Below, one piece after another: positions 17,383-25,218 of a stretch of 64,000 nucleotides of DNA. A program made the position numbers and the translations under genes. Positions within the stretch are counted from its first letter, which is position 1; each line of letters begins with the position of its first letter. The notes beneath the pieces were generated by a model. The model was not told the DNA's origin, did no database searches, and was given only the letters and a program-made list of their open reading frames with translations. The stretch covers positions 1 through 64,000 of the forward strand of contig JAJRWB010000046.1 in NCBI GenBank assembly GCA_024276995.1, read 5' to 3'. The stretch is from Candidatus Eiseniibacteriota bacterium. GTDB lineage: Bacteria > Orphanbacterota > Orphanbacteria > Orphanbacterales > Orphanbacteraceae.

Positions 17383-18902
17383 AGCGCCGGATTCTTGCAT
17401 CGATGACGCTCTTCTTCTTCGCGGCGAGCCCCGCGTTTCCGATTACGAAAGTGGAAGGGGAGTACCAGCTGCAGCTCGACATCCGCCGGCAGGATCGTTT
17501 CTACCCTTGGGATTTCGAATCGAACAACGACGACACCTGGGCGGCGAGCTAGTTTCGAATCTTCACCACGCCGCGAAACGGCGTGGAGGGGTTCGTTCGC
17601 TTCGAGGCGGACTGGAACACGGGATCGAACAACAACGAGCGTCCGGTCTACCAGTACAGGGAGGGGCATGTCCGGTTCTGGAAGGATTTCGACGGCGCCC
17701 AGGCGGAGGCGTGGCTCTTTTCACGCCAGGACCGGTACTGGGTGGAGAGCAACCTTCTCGAGCTGGTGCGCTCTGGCAATCTCACCGACGGGGGCAATTC
17801 CCAGGGGGCGAGGTTCAACCTGAATCACTGGCGGGGTCTCGACGTGAACTACATTGTGAGCGATTTTTCCGGCCAGTCCCGTGTCGGCGGCGGCGTCACC
17901 CCCCCCGCGTCGGACGATGCCCAGGTTTTCCGGCTTCGCCGATCTTTCATGGAAAACCGGATCCGCACCGGCATGACGTATACGAGGAAGATCGAGGCGC
18001 AGGAGGGGGAGACCGGTTTCAACGAAGTGTACGGCTACGACTTCCGTTTCTCCTTTTTCAACAGCGACCTGTTCGTCGAGTACGCCGACAGCAAGATCGC
18101 CGGCCCGGATGCGAAGCCGCAGAGTTCATGGAGTTTCGATCTTTCCCATATCACCGATTCCGAATTCAACAAGATGCTTCCAGACGATGCGGCCTTCAAG
18201 GCGGAATTCCGTTCGATTCGGTTCGGGAATCCGACGTTCGGGTTCTATAACATCGCCCCCCTCTATTATTACTACGGGAAGGACTACGGCGCGTGGCTGG
18301 GGGACGGCACCAACGACCTGGTCGGGTACAAGATCAACACGTGGTACCTCATTCCCGGCCGGGCGGTCACGCTCACCATCGACTGGGAAGAGAACCGAAA
18401 GAGCACTTTCGAGGATAAGAAGTGGACCCGTTTTCGCACGGAGATCTATACCGAGTACGTCAACGGATTCACGAGCAAGATCTGGTATGATCGACGCAAG
18501 ACGATCGACTACGCCAACCCCCTGTTCGACGAGGTAACGAAAAACTACGATCTTTTCGGCGAGGTGCAGGTGGAAAGCCGTCTCGCCTGGATGCGCGTGG
18601 AAGGGAAGATCAAGGATCTCGATACGCCGAGACGGAAGGTGCTCACTTCTCTCGAGTCGACGGTGAATCTCTCGCCCCGAGTGAAAATCTACAGCCGCTA
18701 CGCATTCGGAAACGATCCGGTCGGCCTGAGGAAGGGGATCTTTTCGGAGCTCCAGTACAGGCCGAGGGACCAGGTGGAAATCTTTCTCTCCTACGGCCCG
18801 TGGTGGATCGGCGACGACAGCGTTCCGGTCAACGACGGTGATCTCGAGGGAAGCGCGAACAACAAGGATATTATTCGACTTATCGTGAAAGGGAATTTCT
18901 AG
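17379..18902 (+). pseudogene. Outer membrane beta-barrel protein interrupted by an in-frame amber codon
   Basis: Translation from ATG 17379, which overlaps the preceding stop, gives a signal peptide (RRILASMTLFFFAASPAFP) and the start of a mature protein. TAG then occurs at 17550-17552 (codon 58, ...WAAS*FRIFTTPRNG). The same frame continues without another stop for 449 codons to 18902 and ends in the barrel-type terminus IVKGNF. The downstream part is rich in amphipathic strands. A single base change at what was probably a Tyr, Gln, Trp, Glu or Ser codon would explain it. TAG is a normal stop in neighbouring genes (1163, 18902, 40008), so genome-wide recoding is unlikely. A nonsense mutation, an assembly error or local readthrough remain. 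A GTG restart at 17583 would lack a signal peptide. Confidence 0.75.
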
Positions 18903-18914
18903 GAGCCGCCCCAT

Positions 18915-21092
18915 ATGAAACGAACAGCCGTACCGCCGCTCGTGCATCTCGTGTTGATGTTGATGGCCGTCGCCGGCCCGGTCGCCGCCGGAGTCGAGGT
19001 TTTGCCCGAGGGGGTCCGTTTCTCCTACACCGATCCCGTCGCCGGGCAGGTCACGGTTGCCGGCGAGTTCAACGCTTGGAGCACTACGGCCACGCCGATG
19101 GTCCTCGAGGACGGGGTCTGGACGGTGACGGTGAAACTCGACCCCGGGAAACACGAGTACAAGTATGTCGTCGATGGGCAGTGGACCGCCGACCCCGAGA
19201 ATCCCTATACCACGGGTGCGTACGGCAACTCGGTGGTGGAGATCTCCGCGAGCGGCACGGAGGTGAAACAGGAGGCGACATCGAACACCGCCCTTTCGCC
19301 GAAGATTCTGCTCGGAGGGCGCTTCATCGGGTTGTACATCTCCCGCGAGAACGCGGGGCGCGGAAGACAGTACGAGCTGATTCGTCCCGTCATGGATATC
19401 GATCTCGACTGGAAGGTCCGGGTGAACGAAGTGACGAACCTTCACATGCTTACCAAGATCAACAACGAGAACGAGAAGACGGTCACCGATTTCTGGCGCA
19501 CCAACCTTCGCTTCGATCGCGGATCGATCCGCCTCCACACCGACAGGATCGAGGGGAAACTCTTCGACAACGAGTCGGTCGGCCGGTGGGACGATCCCTG
19601 GAACCTCGTCGGCTCGGTCGGCATCTTCGACCACGATTTCGGCTACCGCGAGCAGGGAGCGATCGGCACGACGGGGTGGGGGAAGGCGAAGCTCACCCTC
19701 CTGTACTCGGACGACTTCGAGAACGGGGGGACCACGAACCCCGGCCTCGATACGCTCACCGCGGCCGAGGAGGGGACTTTTCTCGACAGCACCTCGATGA
19801 CATACGGTTTCACGTCGGCGCGAACGGTCACCTACGTGGCGCAGAACACCGACAACGACAAGGATGTTTTCGCCCTTCGCGGGAAGGTTCCCTTCGGGGG
19901 CGTGACACTCGGCTCTTCCTTCCGCCTCGACAGAGGCTACAATCCCGGATCGCTCTCGCTGATCGACATCGATCCCGCCGACCCGGAAGGGACCGCCGGC
20001 GTGCAGCGGAACTGGACGAACACGGTGGAGGAGTGGTGGGGGGGGGGAGGCGACCTGCTCGCCGGAGGGGAAGACCGGCCGTACACCTTCCAGGCGGAGT
20101 TTCTCTACGGCCGGGCGGACGTGGTCGCTCGGGACGGATCGGAACGGGACGTGCGTCTCACCGCGAGCGCGACCTACGACGAAGCTCTCGGCGACACGCT
20201 GCTCGATCCGGTGATCGTGGTGGAATCGAGTTCCGACCGGCCGGCGGATCTCGGAAAGTTCCGTCTCGACCGATCGTATCGCTACTACCTGGGCGGGTCG
20301 TACCGTTTCGAGGATTCCGATTTCGAAGTGGGTGCCGGCTGGGCGCGGGAAACTCATGACCAGAGCCGCTTCGCAACCGGTGTTTCGGAGGACCTCGAGA
20401 ACAGCTACAATCGATTCGATTTTACTATCAAGCAGGTGATCCCGGACGCCCGCGATCTCACCGTTGCGTTCGAGGCGAAAGTCTTCGACTTCTACTATGA
20501 CGAACGGACCCCGTGGGAGAATCAGTTCTGGTTCGACAAACGAAACTTCTGGCTCGACCAGGGGGAGCACGAGGTCGAATACGACAGGATGACCCTCGTC
20601 GGAGGACGGGATGCTTCCATCTTGAAGCCCTCGCTCTCGTTCGAGCTGTCGAAGAAGCGCCGCATCGACTTCACCTATCTCGGCACCATCGCCGGCGAAC
20701 CGGGAAAGGAACCGAAATACGTGGAGAGCCTTTTCCAGGTTCTCGGGAGACCGTGGAGACAGATCCGCCTTTATTCCGATACGAGACTGGTCAAGTACAA
20801 CGACCCCGTTCTCGATCTTTTCGGTTCCTACTGGTGCACGTTCGCCGAAGTGGCCTATGAAATGGGAAAGGGGATGGAGATCGCCTTCTCGTACGGCGTC
20901 GATCCGTATGTGATCGACGATGCCGTCAACAAGTATGATTATATCGGCAGGGATCTTTTTCTCTTTGCCGGGGGCGCCGACGGCGAGGCGGCGCGGCGGG
21001 CGTTCACGGGGCTGAGCGAAACCATTCCCGACGCGGAACAGGCGCTCGAAGACGAGCGGCGGTTCCAGATCGAGGGGATCGTACGGTTCTAG
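18915..21092 (+). CDS. Outer membrane beta-barrel with N-terminal glycogen-binding (CBM48-type) module
   Basis: The 725-residue protein has a signal peptide (LVLMLMAVAGPVAAG). One AMPK/CBM48-type module follows at about 27-112 (VTVAGEFNAWSTTATPM ... HEYKYVVDGQWTADPENP). From about 125 to the end there are roughly 600 residues of alternating amphipathic strands, closing with RFQIEGIVRF, whose final Phe is typical of outer membrane barrels. I know of no standard family with this layout. It may bind alpha-glucan at the surface or periplasmic mouth and let oligosaccharides through. It follows the amber-interrupted barrel gene by 12 bases and precedes two lipoproteins with the same type of module. 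Confidence 0.72.
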   Translation: MKRTAVPPLVHLVLMLMAVAGPVAAGVEVLPEGVRFSYTDPVAGQVTVAGEFNAWSTTATPMVLEDGVWTVTVKLDPGKHEYKYVVDGQWTADPENPYTTGAYGNSVVEISASGTEVKQEATSNTALSPKILLGGRFIGLYISRENAGRGRQYELIRPVMDIDLDWKVRVNEVTNLHMLTKINNENEKTVTDFWRTNLRFDRGSIRLHTDRIEGKLFDNESVGRWDDPWNLVGSVGIFDHDFGYREQGAIGTTGWGKAKLTLLYSDDFENGGTTNPGLDTLTAAEEGTFLDSTSMTYGFTSARTVTYVAQNTDNDKDVFALRGKVPFGGVTLGSSFRLDRGYNPGSLSLIDIDPADPEGTAGVQRNWTNTVEEWWGGGGDLLAGGEDRPYTFQAEFLYGRADVVARDGSERDVRLTASATYDEALGDTLLDPVIVVESSSDRPADLGKFRLDRSYRYYLGGSYRFEDSDFEVGAGWARETHDQSRFATGVSEDLENSYNRFDFTIKQVIPDARDLTVAFEAKVFDFYYDERTPWENQFWFDKRNFWLDQGEHEVEYDRMTLVGGRDASILKPSLSFELSKKRRIDFTYLGTIAGEPGKEPKYVESLFQVLGRPWRQIRLYSDTRLVKYNDPVLDLFGSYWCTFAEVAYEMGKGMEIAFSYGVDPYVIDDAVNKYDYIGRDLFLFAGGADGEAARRAFTGLSETIPDAEQALEDERRFQIEGIVRF

Positions 21093-21106
21093 GAGGTGGG
21101 CAGCGA

Positions 21107-21517
21107 ATGACAAGGCGAAGCAGGCCGGTCATCCTCGTGTCGCTGATCCTGGCGGTCGCGCTCCTTTCCGACTGCGCGGGACTCGACCTGATCAAGAGGC
21201 GGCTCAGGCCGCCTTACCGTGTGAGCGACGGGTTCCTCTTCCAGTTCGAGGCGCCCTCGGCCCACCGGGTGCAGCTGGCGGGCAACTGGGAGTGGAACGA
21301 CTGGCTGAGGGGGCAGGCGCAGACGGGGAGCTACCTGATCGGCTTGATGGAGGATGAGGACGGCGACGGCATCTGGTCCCGCGTGGAGGATCTCCCCCCC
21401 GGCCGTTACCAGTACAAGTTCGTAATCGACGAGCGCACATGGAAGGAAGATCCGAACAACCCGCTCAGGGTGGATGACGGGTACGGCGGATACAACTCGT
21501 TGTTAATCGTGGAATAG
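21107..21517 (+). CDS. Small lipoprotein made of a single glycogen-binding (CBM48-type) module
   Basis: The 136-residue product has a hydrophobic export signal ending in LLSDC (Cys about residue 23), a plausible though imperfect lipobox. A single AMPK/CBM48-type module follows (about 43-135: RVQLAGNWEWNDWLRG ... YQYKFVIDERTWKEDP ... YGGYNSLL). There is no catalytic domain. It probably displays an alpha-glucan-binding module on a membrane surface. An AGGAGGTGG ribosome binding site spans 21091-21099. It lies between the barrel fusion and the triple-module lipoprotein. Confidence 0.75.
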   Translation: MTRRSRPVILVSLILAVALLSDCAGLDLIKRRLRPPYRVSDGFLFQFEAPSAHRVQLAGNWEWNDWLRGQAQTGSYLIGLMEDEDGDGIWSRVEDLPPGRYQYKFVIDERTWKEDPNNPLRVDDGYGGYNSLLIVE

Positions 21518-21527
21518 GAGTCTCGAT

Positions 21528-23804
21528 TTGATTCACAAAGCCGGATACGTCATGGCCGCGGCGGCGGCGATCAGCGCGCTGGTCGCCCTGCTCGCGTTGA
21601 GCTGCGGAAACAACGCGCCCGACCCTTTCCTCGAGCCGCCCCGCACGGCGGTGGCGCAGGGAACGATCTCGGGAAACCTCGACTGGGGCATCGACGCCCC
21701 CTGGCCTCCCACGGTGGTCTACGCCATACGGAAGTACGAATCGTCATGCACGGGAGGTCCGTCCACCATACACATCACCGGGACATATAACGGCTGGAAC
21801 GAGACGGCGTGGACCGAGGAGCCGGGGATGACCGAGGTGCTCCCCTGCTACTGGGTCGAAAAGCTCTCCCTCGAGGGGGACGACGCCTTCCGCTGGAAGT
21901 TCGTTACCGATGCTTCCTGGGACGGCAGCTACGCGACGTGCGGCGATTGCGCCACCGACGGGGATGCGATGACCGGCGAGGTTCGGAACAGCAACGAGAA
22001 CGACATCGCCGTGCCGATTCCGGAGGACGGCGATTACTGGTTTCTGCTGAACGCATCCTCCGACCCGGCGCCTTTCCAGATCGTCCGGGAGGAAGGGCTT
22101 CCGTGGGACACCGCCGGCATCGACAGCTCCGCTTTCCGGATCGGCAATTTGGAAGAGGGCGTTTACACCCTGGTCGTCCGGGCGCTCGAGCGGCAGGAGG
22201 AGTTTCCCATTCGCGTGGTGAAGGGAATCCGCGTGTCGGGCGATGAGGGGACCGATCTCGGCACGGTGGAGGTGGTGCCCACCGGCTTCATCGCCGGTAC
22301 GGTCCACTTCGGCGACGCGCCCGATCCCCGGCCCACCTTCACGGTGGAAATCCTCTTCTCCGAGTCGGGCGCCCTTGCGGACAGCGTCTCCTTCGGTCCG
22401 ACGGACACGACGTTTTCCATCACCGGATTGAACGAGGATGTCTATGACGTGGTGATCGGCTCCAAGGGGTATGTCGATACGACGATCGTCGACGTGGCCT
22501 TCGTGCCCGGCGACGAGATCGATCTGGGCGCATTCACCCTCGTGCGCGCCGGCGCGGCGGGCGGTTTCGTCGTGTTCGGAGACGATCCCGATTCCCCCCC
22601 CGCCGTGACCATCGACGGGATGCGCGCCGGCGATCTGGAGGTGATCGCGTCGACGCAGGCCGCTTCCGACGGATCGTTCCTCCTCGAAGGACTCCCACCC
22701 GGCGCGGTCGACATCCGCTTCAGCGCGAGAAAGTACGTCGACACGACGCTCGCGGACGTGGCGATCACCGCCGGCGCGACCACCTCCGTCGATACGATCG
22801 TCTTGACGCCCGGCTGCGTCAGCGTGGCGAACACGATCCACATTCTCGGCGAATTCAACGGCTGGGACGAGAATCTCTGGGTCACCGATCCGGGGATGAG
22901 GCAGACGGAGAGCTGCTTCTGGCGCGACACGGTGGAGATCTTCCCCGTCTTCGCACTCACTTCGCAGTTCAAGTTCGTCGTCGACGGTGCGTGGGGAGGC
23001 GACTATGCCTTGTGTCCGGATATCGAAAACCAGGTGATCGACACCCTCGCCGGCTCGGTTTGTCTCGGCGGCGACGGGAATCTCACCCTCCTGGGGAACG
23101 GCCGCAGCGGTCGATTCGAGCTGACCCTCGACGAGGACTCCCTCTTTTTCCGCGCATCGTTGATCGACGAGTTCACCGCGCAGGTTTCCGGAACGGTGGC
23201 GTTCGATACCGGACTCGAGCCTCCTTTCCCCGCGATCCGGCTCGAAGCGCGACGCACCGGCGAAACGCTCCTTTTCGCGACGGCCGACGTAGATGAGGAC
23301 GACGGCTCGTTCGCCGTGGAAGGACTCGACGGCGGCACGTACGATCTCCTCTTCACGGGGACCACGTTCCGCGATACCATGCTCTCCGTCACCCTCGCCG
23401 ATGGACAGGACGTTTCGCTCGGCACGGTGACCCTCACCGAAGTCCAGTGCCAGTCGGAATTCACCGTGATCCGCGTGGTGGGCGATTTCAACGGCTGGAA
23501 TGCGTCCGCGCCGAGCATGACCGAGATCGAACCGTGCGTCTGGGTCGACACCGTGGCGGTGCCCGCCTCGAATCTCTGTTCGTTCATGAAGTTCCGCACC
23601 GCCGAGGACTGGGGAGACAACGATTACTTCAACTGCGGAGCACAGGACAATACGTGCAGCACGCCCCTTTCGGGAGACGTCTGCCACGGTTCGTTCCCGG
23701 GCGATCCGCCCGCCCTCGGTAAGATCGAGTTCCCCCAGGCGGGTAACTACGAGTTCCGGCTCGACGAGGCGAATCTGACGTACAAGATCACTCTCGTGGA
23801 ATAG
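21528..23804 (+). CDS. Large lipoprotein with three Cys-rich glycogen-binding-type modules
   Basis: The 758-residue protein starts at TTG 21528, with AGGAG seven bases upstream. Its lipobox is LLALSC. Three E-set modules of AMPK/CBM48 type appear at about 78-135 (IHITGTYNGWNE), 435-500 (IHILGEFNGWDE) and 644-710 (IRVVGDFNGWNA). Each is flanked by paired cysteines, suggesting disulfides. Between them are carboxypeptidase-regulatory-like beta repeats (ISGNLDWG..., AGTVHFGD..., AGGFVVFGDDP..., VSGTVAFDTG...). No enzyme motif is visible. It is probably an extended surface-exposed glucan-binding lipoprotein, functionally comparable to SusE/SusF though not recognisably related. It is the last gene of the six-gene run. 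Confidence 0.75.
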   Translation: MIHKAGYVMAAAAAISALVALLALSCGNNAPDPFLEPPRTAVAQGTISGNLDWGIDAPWPPTVVYAIRKYESSCTGGPSTIHITGTYNGWNETAWTEEPGMTEVLPCYWVEKLSLEGDDAFRWKFVTDASWDGSYATCGDCATDGDAMTGEVRNSNENDIAVPIPEDGDYWFLLNASSDPAPFQIVREEGLPWDTAGIDSSAFRIGNLEEGVYTLVVRALERQEEFPIRVVKGIRVSGDEGTDLGTVEVVPTGFIAGTVHFGDAPDPRPTFTVEILFSESGALADSVSFGPTDTTFSITGLNEDVYDVVIGSKGYVDTTIVDVAFVPGDEIDLGAFTLVRAGAAGGFVVFGDDPDSPPAVTIDGMRAGDLEVIASTQAASDGSFLLEGLPPGAVDIRFSARKYVDTTLADVAITAGATTSVDTIVLTPGCVSVANTIHILGEFNGWDENLWVTDPGMRQTESCFWRDTVEIFPVFALTSQFKFVVDGAWGGDYALCPDIENQVIDTLAGSVCLGGDGNLTLLGNGRSGRFELTLDEDSLFFRASLIDEFTAQVSGTVAFDTGLEPPFPAIRLEARRTGETLLFATADVDEDDGSFAVEGLDGGTYDLLFTGTTFRDTMLSVTLADGQDVSLGTVTLTEVQCQSEFTVIRVVGDFNGWNASAPSMTEIEPCVWVDTVAVPASNLCSFMKFRTAEDWGDNDYFNCGAQDNTCSTPLSGDVCHGSFPGDPPALGKIEFPQAGNYEFRLDEANLTYKITLVE

Positions 23805-23807
23805 GCG

Positions 23808-23821
23808 CCCGCCTCGGCGGG
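23808..23821 (+). terminator. Short GC hairpin after the lipoprotein gene
   Basis: cccgc (23808-23812) pairs with gcggg (23817-23821) a few bases after the stop at 23804. The next T-run lies 40 bases further on, so this is a weak terminator candidate. Confidence 0.35.
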
Positions 23822-23870
23822 AGGCCGATCCGTCTGCCGGGGGGTTTTTCCGGGAAGTCTGTTTTTTTCC

Positions 23871-23900
23871 TTGCCATCCACCGGTGGAAGGGACTATACC
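23871..23900 (+). promoter_or_regulatory. Promoter candidate for the respiratory cluster
   Basis: TTGCCA (23871-23876), an 18-base spacer and TATACC (23895-23900) lie about 117 bases before the cupredoxin start, in the only sizeable gap upstream of the cluster. Confidence 0.5.
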
Positions 23901-24016
23901 GGAACGGAAGCGGAAGCAGAGGTCTTCGACATTGAACCCGGCGCATTGGATCCTCCTTGAATGGTGTGGTGTATTCGGGACAGGTGTCGGATACCCATTC
24001 AGGAGGGTTTTTTATC

Positions 24017-24631
24017 ATGAACCGACCGAAGACACTTTCCGTTCTCGCCCTGGGCGGCCTTCTTCTCCTCGTTTCGGGCGTCGCCTACGCCGGTGATATC
24101 TCCGGAAAAATCTCGATCCGGCGGGCGAAGGATCTGAGCAACTGCGTCGTTTACATCGAGCATGTCGACGGCGATTTCAAGCCGCCCGAAAAACCCGAGG
24201 TGATGGATCAGCTGAACCTCACTTTCGTGCCCCACGTCATGCCGGTGCTCAAGGGCACCACCGTCAGCTTCCTGAATTCCGACGATGTTCTTCACAACGT
24301 CTTCTCGCCCGACAAGTGCGCGAACAAGTTCAACCTGGGGACGTGGCCGAAGGGAGAGATGCGCAGCTACGAGTTCGACGAGGAAGGATGCGTTCCCGTC
24401 CTCCTGTGCAACGTCCATCCGGAGATGGAAGCGTACGTCTTCGTCACCCAGAATCCTTACTATGCCTCCACGGGGAAGGAAGGCCTCTACGAAATCAAGA
24501 ACGTCCCGGCGGGCAAGTACAACCTGATCGCCTGGAACGAAGATTACGATATTGTGGAGCAGGAAGTGGTGGTTCCCGAAGAGGGCACCGTGAAGGCCGA
24601 CTTCCAGTTCGGAAAGAGAAAGAAACGCTGA
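24017..24631 (+). CDS. Exported cupredoxin-domain protein with carboxypeptidase-regulatory-like tail
   Basis: The 204-residue protein starts at ATG 24017 after a strong AGGAGGG site. It has a signal peptide (LSVLALGGLLLLVSGVAYA). The cupredoxin part (about 70-155) carries likely type 1 copper ligands: His in DVLHNVF, then Cys, His and Met in LLCNVHPEMEAYV. The tail (LYEIKNVPAGKYNLIAWNED) resembles a carboxypeptidase-regulatory-like beta domain. Similar proteins are often annotated as methylamine utilisation or plastocyanin-like. It is the first gene before the cytochrome/molybdopterin cluster and may be a soluble electron carrier for it, which is inference. Confidence 0.8.
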   Translation: MNRPKTLSVLALGGLLLLVSGVAYAGDISGKISIRRAKDLSNCVVYIEHVDGDFKPPEKPEVMDQLNLTFVPHVMPVLKGTTVSFLNSDDVLHNVFSPDKCANKFNLGTWPKGEMRSYEFDEEGCVPVLLCNVHPEMEAYVFVTQNPYYASTGKEGLYEIKNVPAGKYNLIAWNEDYDIVEQEVVVPEEGTVKADFQFGKRKKR

Positions 24632-24695
24632 TGCCGGCTTCGAGACCGGCCGACATCGAAATTTGAATTCGAAAACGTTATGAACAGGCGGTAGC

Positions 24696-25208
24696 ATGTT
24701 CGCGTTTCGCCCCGGCGTATTCCTGATTGCATTGGTCCCCGCCGTTCTGTGGCCGGGCTGTTCGCGGAAAGCCGACCAGCCGGTGGCGTTCAACCACAAG
24801 CTGCACATCTATAACGGTGTCGCGTGCACCGTGTGCCACGTGGGCGCCGAAACCGGCCTCAGGGCCGGCCTGCCCGGTGTGGAAACGTGCAGGAGATGCC
24901 ACGAAGATCTTCTCTACGAATCGGACGAGGAGGCCAAGATCCGCCTCGCCGTCGAATTGGATCGCGATCTCGACTGGATTCCTCTCACGAGACTCGCTCC
25001 GTTCGTTCTCTTCTCTCACAATCGTCATGTGACGCTCGGCAAGTTCAACTGCGTGACGTGTCACGGCGATGTGGCCTCGTGGTCGGTGCCTCCGCGCGTT
25101 CCGGAGAGGAACTTCCACGGCAGGCCGGGCATGGCCGACTGTATCGGTTGTCATCAGGAGAGCCACAGCCGCTACGCGGGCAGCGACTGTCTTTTTTGTC
25201 ATCATTAA
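24696..25208 (+). CDS. Pentaheme cytochrome c lipoprotein (ActA/QrcA-like)
   Basis: The 170-residue protein has an export signal ending in the lipobox WPGC and five CXXCH heme sites: CTVCH, CRRCH, CVTCH, CIGCH and CLFCH. Extra histidines in FNHKLH and FSHNRH are likely distal ligands, as in class III/c7-type cytochromes. Pentaheme ActA of alternative complex III and multiheme QrcA of the Qrc complex occupy the same position, just upstream of the molybdopterin-type subunit. It probably exchanges electrons between that complex and periplasmic cytochromes. Confidence 0.88.
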   Translation: MFAFRPGVFLIALVPAVLWPGCSRKADQPVAFNHKLHIYNGVACTVCHVGAETGLRAGLPGVETCRRCHEDLLYESDEEAKIRLAVELDRDLDWIPLTRLAPFVLFSHNRHVTLGKFNCVTCHGDVASWSVPPRVPERNFHGRPGMADCIGCHQESHSRYAGSDCLFCHH

Positions 25209-25218
25209 GGGGGATCGG

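Noticed and set aside
17550-17552. Amber recoding (for example pyrrolysine)
   Set aside because: TAG is the normal terminator of several nearby genes and the gene is not of a pyrrolysine-using family, so a mutation or sequence error is simpler.
18126-21113. Minus-strand open frame of 995 codons opposite the barrel genes
   Set aside because: Mirror image of GC-rich codon usage; its translation is Arg/Val/Glu-rich without signal peptide or domains, while the plus strand carries clear signal peptides, a CBM48-type module and a barrel terminus.
21744-23687. Minus-strand open frame of 647 codons opposite the triple-module lipoprotein
   Set aside because: Same mirror effect; repeated His/Asp/Val/Arg composition and no recognisable fold.
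15141-23804. SusC/SusD-type polysaccharide utilisation locus
   Set aside because: No TonB box, plug domain or SusD-like helical lipoprotein is visible; resemblance is functional only.
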